This document shows positions 9,342 to 19,034 of a DNA stretch of 53,665 nucleotides, in pieces. The translations under genes were made by a program, and so were the position numbers. The notes below the pieces were generated by a model. That model was not told where the DNA came from, did not search any database, and saw only the letters and a list, made by a program, of their open reading frames with translations. This DNA comes from Paludibacter sp. (lineage in GTDB: Bacteria > Bacteroidota > Bacteroidia > Bacteroidales > Paludibacteraceae). Within the stretch, counting starts at the first letter, position 1; every line of letters starts with the position of its first letter. Location: the NCBI GenBank assembly GCA_020049515.1, contig JAIFKQ010000017.1, forward strand, positions 1-53,665, read 5' to 3'.

Positions 9342-10565
9342 TTATTTCTGCGCTACCTTTTCTACAATTTTGATGATAACCTGCATGGCTTTTTCCATTG
9401 ATTGTACTGGCACAAACTCAAAACGGCCATGAAAATTATGTCCACCAGCAAAAATGTTGGGGCAAGGCAGACCCTCGTACGAAAGTCGTGAACCATCTGT
9501 TCCGCCACGTATTGGACGGACGTTTGGAGTTACTCCTACTTCGGTCATGGCTTCGAATGCTAAATCGATAATGTGCATCACTGGTTCAATTTTTTCGCGC
9601 ATGTTATAATACTGGTCGCGAAGTTCAAGTGTAGCTGTATTTTCGCCAAACTCGGAATTGATTTTATTTACCAAATGGGTAAATTCTTTTTTGCGACGGT
9701 CAAAACGATCACGGTCGTGGTCGCGAATGATATAGCTGAGTGACGATTTTTCTACCGTACCCTCCATGTTGGTTAAGTGGAAAAAACCTTCGTAACCTTC
9801 TGTATGTTCGGGTGTTTCGTGGCGTGGTAGCATACCGGCAAATTGCTGAGCCACTCGCATGGAATTCAACATTTTATGACGCGCATAGCCTGGATGAACA
9901 TTGGTACCTTTAAAAGTAACTTTGGCCGAAGCAGCATTGAAGTTCTCATATTCCAGCTCGCCAATTTCTCCGCCATCCATTGTGTAAGCCCAATCGGCTG
10001 CAAACTTTGGTACATCAAAATGGTCGGCACCTTGTCCTATTTCTTCGTCGGGAGTAAAACCCACGCGGATTTTTCCATGCTTAATTTCGGGATGGGCAAC
10101 CAAGTATTCCATGGCAGTTACAATTTCGGCCAACCCCGCTTTATCATCTGCACCGAGCAAAGTTGTTCCATCAGTAACAATAATATCCTGACCTTTATAT
10201 TGTAATATCTCAGGATATTTTGCTGTATCAAGTATTATCTGTTGTACTTCGTTGAGCAAAATATTATTTCCATCGTAATTATATACAACACGAGGTTTTA
10301 CATGCTTAGCAGTCATGTCCGGGCTGGTATCGATATGAGAAACAAAACCAATGGTTGGTAGGTTTTTATCCACATTGGCAGGTAAAGTAGCCATGATATA
10401 GCCATTTTTATCCAAATCTACGTCTTGTAAACCAATGGATTTGAGCTCATCTGCCAAAAATTTTGCAAAAATTAGTTGTCCAGGGGTGCTGGGAGTCATA
10501 TTTGTATTTTCGTCGGACGTAGTTGTAAAACTTACATATTTGAGAAATCTATCTGTGATATTCAT
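9342..10565 (-). CDS. pepT: Peptidase T (tripeptide aminopeptidase)
   Basis: A 407-residue cytosolic M20-family zinc aminopeptidase that removes the N-terminal residue from tripeptides. Metal and catalytic signatures are in place: [11 protein letters not shown] (about 78-88), [21 protein letters not shown], and the late [17 protein letters not shown] with [10 protein letters not shown]. The length matches E. coli PepT (408). A TATTTTTG -7 box lies 28 bp upstream of the ATG, so the leader would be short. It is divergent from the radical SAM gene. Confidence 0.95.
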   Translation of the reverse strand: MNITDRFLKYVSFTTTSDENTNMTPSTPGQLIFAKFLADELKSIGLQDVDLDKNGYIMATLPANVDKNLPTIGFVSHIDTSPDMTAKHVKPRVVYNYDGNNILLNEVQQIILDTAKYPEILQYKGQDIIVTDGTTLLGADDKAGLAEIVTAMEYLVAHPEIKHGKIRVGFTPDEEIGQGADHFDVPKFAADWAYTMDGGEIGELEYENFNAASAKVTFKGTNVHPGYARHKMLNSMRVAQQFAGMLPRHETPEHTEGYEGFFHLTNMEGTVEKSSLSYIIRDHDRDRFDRRKKEFTHLVNKINSEFGENTATLELRDQYYNMREKIEPVMHIIDLAFEAMTEVGVTPNVRPIRGGTDGSRLSYEGLPCPNIFAGGHNFHGRFEFVPVQSMEKAMQVIIKIVEKVAQK

Positions 10566-10592
10566 AAGGAAATTGTTTTATTTAATTGAACG

Positions 10593-10600
10593 CAAAAATA
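10593..10600 (-). promoter_or_regulatory. Probable -7 box of pepT
   Basis: On the minus strand this reads TATTTTTG, matching TANNTTTG. A TTTG lies only 16 nt further upstream, shorter than the usual 19-21, so the -33 part is doubtful. Confidence 0.4.
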
Positions 10601-10694
10601 CTCAAAATTTAGTTTACAAATCGGTTTTTTAGACATTTATTATAGACGAAAATTTCTTTAAAATAATATTTCGTGATTTGGGGTAATTAATTTG

Positions 10695-10702
10695 TATTTT
10701 TG
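10695..10702 (+). promoter_or_regulatory. Probable -7 box of the YgiQ-type gene
   Basis: TATTTTTG matches TANNTTTG and lies 58 bp before the ATG at 10761. No good -33 element at the expected distance was seen. Confidence 0.4.
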
Positions 10703-10760
10703 TGCTTGAAATGAACTATATCCTACAATTAATGATTATAGGAATTAAACTTGCACTTAC

Positions 10761-12635
10761 ATGATTAATTATATAAAATCTCAACCTCAAAAAGCACCCT
10801 CGAAAGGTGTTTCTGAAAATAAATATCAGCTAACCGATTTTTTGCCCACAACCAAAAAAGAACTCGAACTGCGTGGTTGGGACGAAGTGGACGTGGTTAT
10901 TTTTAGTGGAGATGCCTACATAGACCATCCTGCTTTTGGCACAGCCGTAATTGGGCGTATCCTCGAGGCTCAAGGTTTGAAAGTAGCCATTGTGCCGCAG
11001 CCTAACTGGCAAGACGATTTACGTGATTTCAAAAAAATGGGTAAGCCGCGCCTGTTTTTTGCCATTTCGGCCGGAAACATGGATTCGATGGTGAATCATT
11101 ATACTGCCAATAAACGCTTGCGGTCTGACGATGCTTACTCGCCAGACAGCCGAGCACACATGCGACCAGATTATGCCACCATTACTTATTCTAATATACT
11201 CCGAAAACTTTTCCCCCAGGTGCCCATTGTCATTGGCGGAATTGAAGCTTCATTGCGACGGTTTACGCATTACGATTATTGGTCGGACAAACTGATGCCG
11301 AGCATTTTGGTGGATTCAAAAGCCGATTTGCTTGTGTACGGAATGGGCGAAAAACCAATCAGAGAAGTGGTGCGACAACTTTTGGAAGGAAAAACATTTG
11401 CCGATATGAACGACATTCCGCAAACGTCAATCCTCTCCAAAGAAGTGCCAAAACATCCCAAATGGAAAGATATTACCTTGGTTCCGCATGATGTTTGCAT
11501 CCAGGACAAAAAACTATATTCCTCTAATTTTAAACATATAGAGCAGGAATCCAATAAATATGAAGCCGCACGCTTGCTTCAAAAAACGGGCAATCGCTGG
11601 GTGGTGGTCAATCCTCCCTACAACCCGCTGAATGAGGAAGAGCTCGATGCTTCGTTCGATTTACCATACACCCGTGTGCCGCACCCCAAATACAAAGGAA
11701 AACCCATTCCGGCGTACGAGATGATTAAGTTTTCGGTCAATATGCATCGCGGATGTTTTGGGGGTTGTTCATTTTGTACCATTTCGGCGCATCAGGGCAA
11801 GCACATTGTTTCTCGTTCCAAAGAATCTATTCTGAAAGAAGTGAAAAATATTACCGAAATGCCTGATTTTAAAGGCTACTTGAGCGATTTGGGCGGTCCG
11901 TCGGCAAACATGTATGGCATGAAGGGCAAGAAAATGCACATTTGTCGCCAGTGCCGAAAACCGTCCTGCATTTTCCCAAAAGTTTGCTTTAATTTGGATA
12001 CCAACCACAGTGCCCTGTTGGACATTTATCGGTCGGTGGATAAAGTTCCAGGTATCAAAAAGTCATTTATTGGCAGTGGCGTTCGTTACGATATGTTGCT
12101 GAGTGATGCCAAAGATGCGGCTATCAATGAAAGCCACACCGAATACATGAAAGAGTTGGTGACCAACCACGTGTCGGGGCGGTTGAAAGTTGCTCCCGAG
12201 CATACCTCTGATGAGGTGTTGAACATGATGCGAAAACCAAGTTTTGCGTATTTTGGTGAGTTCAAGAAACAATTTGAGCGTATCAACCGCGAGGCCGGTC
12301 TGAACCAGCAATTGATTCCATACTTTATTTCCAGTCACCCTGGTTGCCACAACGAGGATATGGCAGATTTGGCCATTCAGACCAAGAAGTTCGATTTTAA
12401 GCTGGAGCAAGTGCAGGATTTTACGCCCACACCCATGACTCTGGCAACGGAGATTTATTATTCGGGCTATCATCCCTACACGCTCGAACCCATCTTTACT
12501 GCCAGAGGAAAAGAAGAAAAACTGGAGCAGCGCAAATTCTTTTTCTGGTACAAAGGCGAGTACAAAAATCAGATTATTCGAGATTTGAACAAGGCAAAAA
12601 GACCAGATTTATTGAAAAAATTGTTTGATAAATAA
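10761..12635 (+). CDS. YgiQ family radical SAM protein
   Basis: A 624-residue radical S-adenosylmethionine enzyme of unknown substrate. The N-terminal YgiQ domain (about 25-320) includes DVVIFSGDAYIDHPAFGTA and GGIEASLRRFTHYDYWSD. The 4Fe-4S cluster motif is CFGGCSFC (cysteines near residues 332, 336 and 339). A second cysteine cluster follows (CRQCRKPSCIFPKVC, about 393-410). The C-terminal domain (PHPYTLEPIFTARG-like) is complete. Slightly shorter than E. coli YgiQ (about 740). It is a single gene, divergent from pepT and convergent with DUF4293. Confidence 0.9.
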   Translation: MINYIKSQPQKAPSKGVSENKYQLTDFLPTTKKELELRGWDEVDVVIFSGDAYIDHPAFGTAVIGRILEAQGLKVAIVPQPNWQDDLRDFKKMGKPRLFFAISAGNMDSMVNHYTANKRLRSDDAYSPDSRAHMRPDYATITYSNILRKLFPQVPIVIGGIEASLRRFTHYDYWSDKLMPSILVDSKADLLVYGMGEKPIREVVRQLLEGKTFADMNDIPQTSILSKEVPKHPKWKDITLVPHDVCIQDKKLYSSNFKHIEQESNKYEAARLLQKTGNRWVVVNPPYNPLNEEELDASFDLPYTRVPHPKYKGKPIPAYEMIKFSVNMHRGCFGGCSFCTISAHQGKHIVSRSKESILKEVKNITEMPDFKGYLSDLGGPSANMYGMKGKKMHICRQCRKPSCIFPKVCFNLDTNHSALLDIYRSVDKVPGIKKSFIGSGVRYDMLLSDAKDAAINESHTEYMKELVTNHVSGRLKVAPEHTSDEVLNMMRKPSFAYFGEFKKQFERINREAGLNQQLIPYFISSHPGCHNEDMADLAIQTKKFDFKLEQVQDFTPTPMTLATEIYYSGYHPYTLEPIFTARGKEEKLEQRKFFFWYKGEYKNQIIRDLNKAKRPDLLKKLFDK

Positions 12636-12712
12636 CACACTAGTATTATGTAAGCAAAGTTTTTCTCATTATTTCTGAAAATATACAATTCACAGTTGAA
12701 AATGAAAAAACT

Positions 12713-13180
12713 CTATCTAATTCTATTTAATGATTTCACCAACTTTTCATCTTTGCCAATAGCTCCCATAGCCAAATAATTGAGAATAAGATTTATAAGC
12801 GGAAAAGCAATCACAAAACGGAGCGACCAATCTGCATTAAGTCGTACGCTAGCAAACCAAACAAAAATAAGCAATAAAATATAGTAACCTATCATCAAAA
12901 ACATATTTATAACAGATAATCGAATTTGATTAATTCTATTTTTGTATAAAAAAATGCTAATAAATGAAATTATAGGAACTAGTGTAGCAATTGCAGATAA
13001 GGCCCAGGTACTTGATTCAAAAATGGAACCTGTTTCTTGAACCAAATAAATACCTTTGAACCCCAACAAATAATGTAACCCCTCTGCGGCATTAACAAAA
13101 TCGACCACTGGCAACAACAGTGTAAATCCAGATAGAATTACAATAACTAATAAGTACAGAGATTGAATTCGTTGTATCAT
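12713..13180 (-). CDS. DUF4293 family membrane protein
   Basis: A 155-residue integral membrane protein with four predicted transmembrane segments (about 8-27, 57-78, 90-110 and 123-142). The start MIQRIQSLYLLVIVIL and the arrangement match the Bacteroidota-specific DUF4293 family, whose function is unknown. It follows the wbpB-like gene on the same strand after 115 bp that contain a small CCTC-aaaa-GAGG hairpin, so it may be a separate or partly coupled unit. Confidence 0.85.
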   Translation of the reverse strand: MIQRIQSLYLLVIVILSGFTLLLPVVDFVNAAEGLHYLLGFKGIYLVQETGSIFESSTWALSAIATLVPIISFISIFLYKNRINQIRLSVINMFLMIGYYILLLIFVWFASVRLNADWSLRFVIAFPLINLILNYLAMGAIGKDEKLVKSLNRIR

Positions 13181-13295
13181 AATGAATTAGTATGTCCCCC
13201 GAATCCCCTCAAAAGAGGATTTAAAAGGCAGTTTATAATTTTGAAAACAAATTTTAAGTACTAACTTATCCCCCTAATTGGGAATAAATTTGTTT

Positions 13296-14315
13296 TTATT
13301 TCTTCCATTGAGCATCTCGCACTGCATATATTCTTTCAATAATATCCACCACCTTCAAGCCTTCAAGCACATTAGTTGTAATAGTTCCTTTGTCTGTAAG
13401 CTTTTCTAAAACATTCTGAATCACATAATGATGATTCTGAGCAGAACCTTTGTACATCCCATAATCATTAGGGGGATTAGAAGGAGCCAAAACGGGCATT
13501 TCATAATCTTTTATATGACAATAAGTTACTTCATTCATATATTGACCTGCCACCTTTACAGTGCCTTTTGAGCCAATAATAGTAATACTACTTTCCAAAT
13601 TTGTATCCCATACAGCGGTAGAATAATTCAAACAGCCCATTCCGCCATTCACAAAATCGAAAGTAACAACTCCGCTATCTTCAAAATCGGTTAACGTTTT
13701 GTGACTAAAATCAGCAAAATTTCCTCGTATATTCTGAACATCACCAAAAAGCCAATACATTATATCAATGAAATGCGAAAACTGGGTAAATAATGTTCCA
13801 CCATCTAACTTTGCATCTCCATGCCAATTACCTTTTTTATAATAACGGTCATCACGGTTCCAATAGCAATCTAATTTCACCATGTAAACATCTCCAAGTA
13901 TATTATTGTCAGCCAATTCTTTAAGCCATACAGATGGTGGAGAATATCGGTTTTGCATTACACTAAAAACGTGATGGGACATTTCCAAAGATTTAAATAA
14001 TATCTTTTCGGCATCATTTTTAGTTAATGCAATTGGTTTTTCAAGTACCACATGCTTTTTTGCTTGCAATGCTTTAATAGCATACTCGGCATGAAAACCA
14101 TTGGGAGTGCAAATATTAATGACGTCAATTTTTAAATCGGATGCCAATAAATCATCAATACTAGTAAAGTAAGCTTCTTTTAAATCTGCTAACCCTATTT
14201 GCTCTTTGGGCAATACATCACATACAGCCACTAATTCCGAATCAGGATTAAGACGAATCATTTCTGCATGTCGTTTTCCAATATGTCCCTGTCCTATTAC
14301 TGCAAAATTTATCAT
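13296..14315 (-). CDS. wbpB: Gfo/Idh/MocA oxidoreductase, WbpB/WlbA-like
   Basis: A 339-residue NAD(H)-dependent sugar-nucleotide oxidoreductase. The Rossmann start (INFAVIGQGHIGKRHAEM) and the EKPIALT motif define the family. By neighbourhood with a WbpE-type aminotransferase and a WbpD-type acetyltransferase it should oxidise C3 of UDP-GlcNAc uronic acid, coupled to the aminotransferase, on the route to UDP-GlcNAc(3NAc)A. Family is certain; the exact substrate is inferred from context. It is 19 bp downstream of the acetyltransferase. Confidence 0.8.
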   Translation of the reverse strand: MINFAVIGQGHIGKRHAEMIRLNPDSELVAVCDVLPKEQIGLADLKEAYFTSIDDLLASDLKIDVINICTPNGFHAEYAIKALQAKKHVVLEKPIALTKNDAEKILFKSLEMSHHVFSVMQNRYSPPSVWLKELADNNILGDVYMVKLDCYWNRDDRYYKKGNWHGDAKLDGGTLFTQFSHFIDIMYWLFGDVQNIRGNFADFSHKTLTDFEDSGVVTFDFVNGGMGCLNYSTAVWDTNLESSITIIGSKGTVKVAGQYMNEVTYCHIKDYEMPVLAPSNPPNDYGMYKGSAQNHHYVIQNVLEKLTDKGTITTNVLEGLKVVDIIERIYAVRDAQWKK

Positions 14316-14334
14316 TTTGGTTACTCTTTTATTG

Positions 14335-14907
14335 TTATTTAACTCGTTTCACTTCATTATTCATTAGAACATATTCTTGATTTGTTTCTGGGCAAATAGC
14401 TTTACCATCAGCTTCAAACAACAATTTATGTCCATTTTCACTTACCCATCCAATTTGCTTGGCTGGATTTCCCACTACCAGAGCAAATTGTTTTACGGGT
14501 TTTGTAATAACTGCTCCCGCACCAATTAGTGCATATTCACCTATTTCATTTCCGCAAACCACTGTAGCATTGGCACCTATGCTAGCCCCTTTACGAACTA
14601 TTGTTTCAGCATATTCACTTTTCCTATTTACATGACTGCGTGGATTTATGACATTGGTAAAAACCATAGAAGGGCCCAAAAAAACATCATCCTCGCAAAT
14701 TACGCCCGTATAAACAGATACATTGTTTTGAATCTTTACATTGCGACCCAAAACCACAGATGGTGATATAACTACATTTTGACCAATATTACAAGCCTCG
14801 CCAATGCTGCAGCCTGACATAATATGAGAAAAATGCCAAATTTTTGTTCCATTTCCAATTTCGCAATTGTCATCAACAATAGCAGTTTCGTGAGCAAAAT
14901 AATTCAT
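14335..14907 (-). CDS. wbpD: UDP-3-amino-sugar N-acetyltransferase, WbpD/WlbB-like
   Basis: A 190-residue left-handed parallel beta-helix (hexapeptide) acetyltransferase. The start (MNYFAHETAIVDDNCEIGNG) and IGQNVVISPSVVLGRNVKIQ show the hexapeptide pattern. The IGANATVVCGNEIGEYALIG block and the NPAKQIGW ending are typical of WbpD/WlbB, which acetylates the C3 amino group of UDP-GlcNAc3NA using acetyl-CoA. It lies between the hypothetical membrane protein (14 bp) and the WbpB-like gene (19 bp) in one unit. The length is normal. Confidence 0.88.
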   Translation of the reverse strand: MNYFAHETAIVDDNCEIGNGTKIWHFSHIMSGCSIGEACNIGQNVVISPSVVLGRNVKIQNNVSVYTGVICEDDVFLGPSMVFTNVINPRSHVNRKSEYAETIVRKGASIGANATVVCGNEIGEYALIGAGAVITKPVKQFALVVGNPAKQIGWVSENGHKLLFEADGKAICPETNQEYVLMNNEVKRVK

Positions 14908-14921
14908 TGTAAATAGGTGTG

Positions 14922-15467
14922 TTATTTTTTAAAATTAAAAAATCTCAAGAATGACTTATTGAAATTGATATAATATACAGTAATTGAGCACAATATAATT
15001 GCCACAATTAATTTCAAAATTAAATTTGGAGAAGCATTTATAAAGAAGGTACCCATAATGGTTACTATAAGCCCTCCTAAAATGACAATACTGAATATTA
15101 GAGTCAATAGGTTTTTAGCCCATTTTTTTCCAGCCAAAATGGCTATAAAATTAATAGTATTAAGTAATACAGCTAGCAAACCTACAATTATTAGGTTGCT
15201 AAAAGACTTTGTAAAAAACAAGGAAGCAACAAGCAACAACTCGACAGCTATTATAATGGAAAACACCATAATGGTTTTTTGATGAGCTCCTTTTACGGCT
15301 AAAATTTCTGAATGATTTCTTGAGTATTTATTTTCATCCCAAAAATCGGGACATTGTGATTCAAAATCAGCAGGCATATTTGTCAAATTACAAAGCAAAC
15401 CCCTTTGTACATCAAATTTTTTGAATCGACATTTCAAGCAAAATTTTATTTTTTCTTCTTGTGTCAT
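14922..15467 (-). CDS. Hypothetical membrane protein with N-terminal Cys cluster
   Basis: A 181-residue protein. The N-terminal 45 residues hold four cysteines (CLKC at about 9-12, then one near 27 and one near 39), which could bind zinc or a cluster. A linker with HQKT follows, then about four hydrophobic segments (about 66-84, 91-110, 116-138 and 147-165). No family recognised. The gene sits inside the sugar cassette, 28 bp after the aminotransferase and 14 bp before the acetyltransferase, so it is co-transcribed with them. It is not a known step of the UDP-GlcNAc3NAcA pathway. Confidence 0.75.
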   Translation of the reverse strand: MTQEEKIKFCLKCRFKKFDVQRGLLCNLTNMPADFESQCPDFWDENKYSRNHSEILAVKGAHQKTIMVFSIIIAVELLLVASLFFTKSFSNLIIVGLLAVLLNTINFIAILAGKKWAKNLLTLIFSIVILGGLIVTIMGTFFINASPNLILKLIVAIILCSITVYYINFNKSFLRFFNFKK

Positions 15468-15495
15468 AATCTTAAGCCTTTTAAAATAACTTGAT

Positions 15496-16629
15496 TTATT
15501 TATTTACAAATGCCAATACATTGGAAGTAATGTATTCTAATTGTTCATCTGTCAACTCAGTATGCATTGGGAGTGAAAAAACACATTCGCTTAGTTTTTC
15601 GGCCACTGGAAAAGCACCAGCATTATATCTATCATCTTGATACGCCTTTTGCAAATGCAATGGTACTGGATAGTAAACCATGGCTGGAATACCCTTTTCG
15701 GCCAAATATTTTATCAATTCAGCCCTATCAACGTCAACCAATTTAAGTGTATATTGATGAAATACATGCGTCGAATTTTGAGTTTGAGCTGGCACTATTA
15801 ACTTTTCATTTTTTGCAAATGCAGCTCCATAATAAGCAGCAGCAGTCTGCCGTTGAGCACTATACTCATTCAAATGTTTTAATTTAACTACCAATACGGC
15901 TGCTTGAATACTATCCAAACGTGAATTAACTCCTACTATATCATGATAATATCGCACTACCATACCATGATTAGAGATTGCACGCATTTTAGCTGCCAAT
16001 GCATCATCGTTCGTAAAAATGGCTCCACCATCACCAAAACAGCCTAAATTTTTTGATGGAAAAAACGAGGTACAACCAATATCTCCCATACATCCCGATT
16101 GTACTTTTTTGCCATCCGAAAACGTATATTCAGACCCAATAGATTGGCAAGCATCTTCTACTACATAAAGATTATATTCCTTGGCTAAAGCTAAAATTCC
16201 TTCCATATTGGCATTTTGACCAAAGAGGTGTACTGGAACAATGGCTTTCGTTTTAGGTGTAATGGCTTTTTTCAAAGATTCCAAAGAAATATTGAAAGTA
16301 TCAAAATCAACATCTACTACCACAGGAGTTAAGCCAAGCAAAGCAACTACTTCGGCAGTAGCAATAAACGTAAAAGTAGGTGTAATAACCTCATCGCCAG
16401 GCTTAAGTCCCAATGCCATTAAAGCTATTTGCAATGCATCCGTGCCATTACCTACAGGGATAACATGTTTCACATTCAGATACTTCTCCAAATCGTGTTG
16501 AAAATCAGTTACTTTACTACCCTTAATGAACGATGTAGTATCAATAACATCCTGTATTCCAGCATTTACGTCTGTTCTAATTTTAAGATATTGACTCTGC
16601 AAGTCAACCATTTGGATATTTTTCATCAA
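15496..16629 (-). CDS. wbpE: DegT/DnrJ/EryC1 aminotransferase, WbpE/WlbC-like
   Basis: A 377-residue PLP-dependent sugar aminotransferase. The PLP lysine is in FFPSKNLGCFGDGG (K193). IQMVDLQSQYLKIRTDVNAG, VGNGTDALQIALMALGLKPG and ITPTFTFIATAEVVALLG are family signatures. With the WbpB-like oxidoreductase it would aminate C3 of the UDP-GlcNAc uronic acid using glutamate. It is first in the sugar cassette and 76 bp downstream of ybbR on the same strand. No promoter was seen in that gap, so read-through from the nusB unit is possible. Specificity is inferred from the three neighbours. Confidence 0.88.
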   Translation of the reverse strand: MMKNIQMVDLQSQYLKIRTDVNAGIQDVIDTTSFIKGSKVTDFQHDLEKYLNVKHVIPVGNGTDALQIALMALGLKPGDEVITPTFTFIATAEVVALLGLTPVVVDVDFDTFNISLESLKKAITPKTKAIVPVHLFGQNANMEGILALAKEYNLYVVEDACQSIGSEYTFSDGKKVQSGCMGDIGCTSFFPSKNLGCFGDGGAIFTNDDALAAKMRAISNHGMVVRYYHDIVGVNSRLDSIQAAVLVVKLKHLNEYSAQRQTAAAYYGAAFAKNEKLIVPAQTQNSTHVFHQYTLKLVDVDRAELIKYLAEKGIPAMVYYPVPLHLQKAYQDDRYNAGAFPVAEKLSECVFSLPMHTELTDEQLEYITSNVLAFVNK

Positions 16630-16705
16630 ATATATTTGTTGTAGTTCTATTCCTTATTTTAAAAGAAAATAATATAAACCAAACAGCAATTTAACCAATA
16701 TGCTA

Positions 16706-17698
16706 TTATTTCTCTTCTAATAAAAAGTCAACCTCTTCGGGTGATATGCGCACATTAGAAATATAGGTACTGTTATTAATTATTTTAAGTTTCTTTCTAT
16801 CGTTGTTGCCCATTTTCAAATCATCAAAATCTAAAAAAACCTGTACTTCATCGGTAACTACTGAGTTGAAATGACTTAACCCTACGTTGTACTTTAAAGT
16901 AACTACGGCAGGAAATGCCCGAATAGTTAAATTACTAGGACAGTTAATGTATTTCACAGGGACTTTTATACTCTTCTCTGTAAATTGTTCAACAAAAAGA
17001 TTTACCTTAGTTTCACTAGTACCAAAACGAACCGTTTTATTTGGTTTTATTTTAACCGTTAATTGTTTTGACTCATTCAAACCTTTCAACTCAACATACT
17101 CTGTTCTAACTATTTGCATAGTGTCTAGGATATTTTTGGGTCCAAACACAGTAACCATCGATGGGCTCAATTGAATTTTATTACTCAACATAAACTGTGG
17201 TGCCAATTCTATTTTGGAAACAAATTGAACAGGCAAATTTTTGACGCTTAATTTTTGATACTTAATAAATATCGAATCGGGTTGAATTTGCAAAACAGTA
17301 GTACTCGGCATTAAATTCGGATACTTCTTAATGTTTTCACTTATTTGCTCGGATGTAAATAAAATTTCTCCTTTTTGATAAAAAACCCTATTTAAGTCAA
17401 AAGTAATAGGTGTTAAACGGTGTTCTGAATACGAAAAAAGCTTCAAGCCTTGATCCTTTACATTTAGTACAATTCTCGTTGGAATTTGATTAATTATAGC
17501 AACGTTTTGAGGAATACCAACATAACGAATAGGAATAGAAATGGTGGTCTCTCTCTCTTTTCCGAGTGCATTTACAAACCAAAAAGCGGCTGCAAGTACA
17601 AGAAAAAGCAAAAAGCTTAAAATATCTTTTGAAAAAAAAAATGATTTAAGCTTTTGCGTATAATACCTAAGAAACTTTCTGCCGCTGTCTTCAGCCAT
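16706..17698 (-). CDS. YbbR/CdaR-like domain protein
   Basis: A 330-residue membrane-anchored protein. One transmembrane segment lies near residues 26-45 (ILSFLLFLVLAAAFWFVNAL). The rest contains YbbR-type beta repeats (for example QFVSKIELAPQFMLSN..SMVTVFGP at about 180-215). In Firmicutes such proteins regulate the cyclic-di-AMP synthase; in Bacteroidota the gene usually follows yajC, as here (8 bp), and its role is undefined. The usual downstream neighbour in this phylum, coaE, is missing; the wbp cassette is there instead. Confidence 0.85.
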   Translation of the reverse strand: MAEDSGRKFLRYYTQKLKSFFFSKDILSFLLFLVLAAAFWFVNALGKERETTISIPIRYVGIPQNVAIINQIPTRIVLNVKDQGLKLFSYSEHRLTPITFDLNRVFYQKGEILFTSEQISENIKKYPNLMPSTTVLQIQPDSIFIKYQKLSVKNLPVQFVSKIELAPQFMLSNKIQLSPSMVTVFGPKNILDTMQIVRTEYVELKGLNESKQLTVKIKPNKTVRFGTSETKVNLFVEQFTEKSIKVPVKYINCPSNLTIRAFPAVVTLKYNVGLSHFNSVVTDEVQVFLDFDDLKMGNNDRKKLKIINNSTYISNVRISPEEVDFLLEEK

Positions 17699-17706
17699 AA
17701 AATGGT

Positions 17707-18033
17707 TTATTTTGCCAACGTTTGAATGTCTTCAGCAGTTGCAAAAACTGAGTTTTTATCTACTTTAACACGTACATTATCAGCAATTTCCACAGTAACT
17801 GTGGTTTCCTTAATGTCTTTGACTTTTCCATAAATGCCACCAGAGGTTACTACAGAGTCACCTACTTTCATTTCGTCGCGTTGCTTTTTAATTTCTTTTT
17901 GACGTTTAGATTGTGGACGAATCATAAAGAAATAGAAAACTGCAAAGATTAACACCATCATCAATATTCCAGTGTAACTACTTGCACCACCAGCTGGAGG
18001 CGCTGCTTGTAACAGAATGCTTAATAAATTCAT
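17707..18033 (-). CDS. yajC: Preprotein translocase subunit YajC
   Basis: A 108-residue small membrane protein of the SecDF-YajC complex. One transmembrane helix (about 21-40, ending FYFFMIRPQSKRQKE) is followed by the conserved cytoplasmic part (MKVGDSVVTSGGIYGKVKDI). Length and topology are typical. It is located between nusB (41 bp) and ybbR (8 bp), the standard Bacteroidota order. Confidence 0.95.
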   Translation of the reverse strand: MNLLSILLQAAPPAGGASSYTGILMMVLIFAVFYFFMIRPQSKRQKEIKKQRDEMKVGDSVVTSGGIYGKVKDIKETTVTVEIADNVRVKVDKNSVFATAEDIQTLAK

Positions 18034-18074
18034 ATTTTTAATTTTTAATTATTTATATTTGGAAGAAAAATGCT

Positions 18075-19034
18075 TTATTTATTTTTGGATTTACTATCGG
18101 TAAACATGACTACTTTAATTAACTTATTTTCTTTTTTCAGTTCTCCAACAATATTATCAAGAACACCATTAACAAAAGTACCACTTTTTTCGGTACTATA
18201 CATTTTGGCAATTTCTATATATTCATTGAGTGTAACATTTACAGGTATTGTAGGAAAGTTAAGTAATTCTGCTAAAGCCACTTCCATGATTACAATATCC
18301 ATAAAAGCAATCCGATCTAGTTCCCAATTTTTTGTATTTTTGTCAATCATTTCGCGAAATGACTCACCTTTTGTCAACACATTTTGAATCAGTTTACGAG
18401 CAAATTCAGCATCCTCTTCATCCTTAAACATGGGTAATAAAGGTTGCTCATCTGCATTAATTATATCAAATCTTTTAATGGTTTTAATAATAAAACTTAC
18501 TACCATTTCAATATCATCTGTCCAATAAATATTTTGGTCCTGAATGGAATCATCTAGCTCTTCGCTTTGCAAAATTATTTTATTAAATATCTTTCTCCAA
18601 ATATCCTTATCCGATGCATAATCTACCACAGAGGCAGACATATAGTCAGAATAATAAGTGCTAGAAGTAATCTGTTCAAAAAGAAGTTTAATTATTTCTG
18701 AATTATTTACCCAAGATAGTTTATGTTCGGCTAAATAGTCAGTAAACTGATTATTTTTAGATAGTTGGCCTACAAAAGCATTATCAACAAATCGGGTGTT
18801 AGGCTTCAAGTCTTCAGCTGAAGGACGCAGTCTATTGCGCTTTATTTCTAATTGATTTGCTGCATATTTTGTTATTTCCACGGGCAATTGTAGCAGATGA
18901 AAATACAAATCGTAAGTTTTTTCAATGCTATGAAACAATTCTTTTTCAGCAACGGGAATTGATTTGCTGCCGCTTTTATAATAGGAATATAAAATCTGGA
19001 CAATCTTAGTGCGTAATAATACTCTATTTATCAT
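18075..19034 (-). CDS. nusB: Transcription antitermination factor NusB, long form
   Basis: A 319-residue protein. The NusB fold occupies the C-terminal half (about 180-310), with FARKLIQNVLTKGE, NWELDRIAFMDIVIMEVALAEL and VNVTLNEYIEIAKMYSTEKSG. The first part starts like NusB (VLLRTKIVQILYSYYKSG) and carries an insertion that is normal for Bacteroidota; E. coli NusB has 139 residues. It binds boxA RNA with NusE (S10) during rRNA transcription. First gene of the nusB-yajC-ybbR unit; a likely promoter is at 19168-19194. Confidence 0.93.
   Translation of the reverse strand: MINRVLLRTKIVQILYSYYKSGSKSIPVAEKELFHSIEKTYDLYFHLLQLPVEITKYAANQLEIKRNRLRPSAEDLKPNTRFVDNAFVGQLSKNNQFTDYLAEHKLSWVNNSEIIKLLFEQITSSTYYSDYMSASVVDYASDKDIWRKIFNKIILQSEELDDSIQDQNIYWTDDIEMVVSFIIKTIKRFDIINADEQPLLPMFKDEEDAEFARKLIQNVLTKGESFREMIDKNTKNWELDRIAFMDIVIMEVALAELLNFPTIPVNVTLNEYIEIAKMYSTEKSGTFVNGVLDNIVGELKKENKLIKVVMFTDSKSKNK

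Noticed and set aside
12063-12473. 136-residue minus-strand open frame
   Set aside because: Lies fully inside the YgiQ-type gene on the opposite strand; a shadow of high-information coding sequence.
13186-13230. Terminator after the wbpB-like gene
   Set aside because: The CCTC-aaaa-GAGG stem is short with bulges and no T tract.
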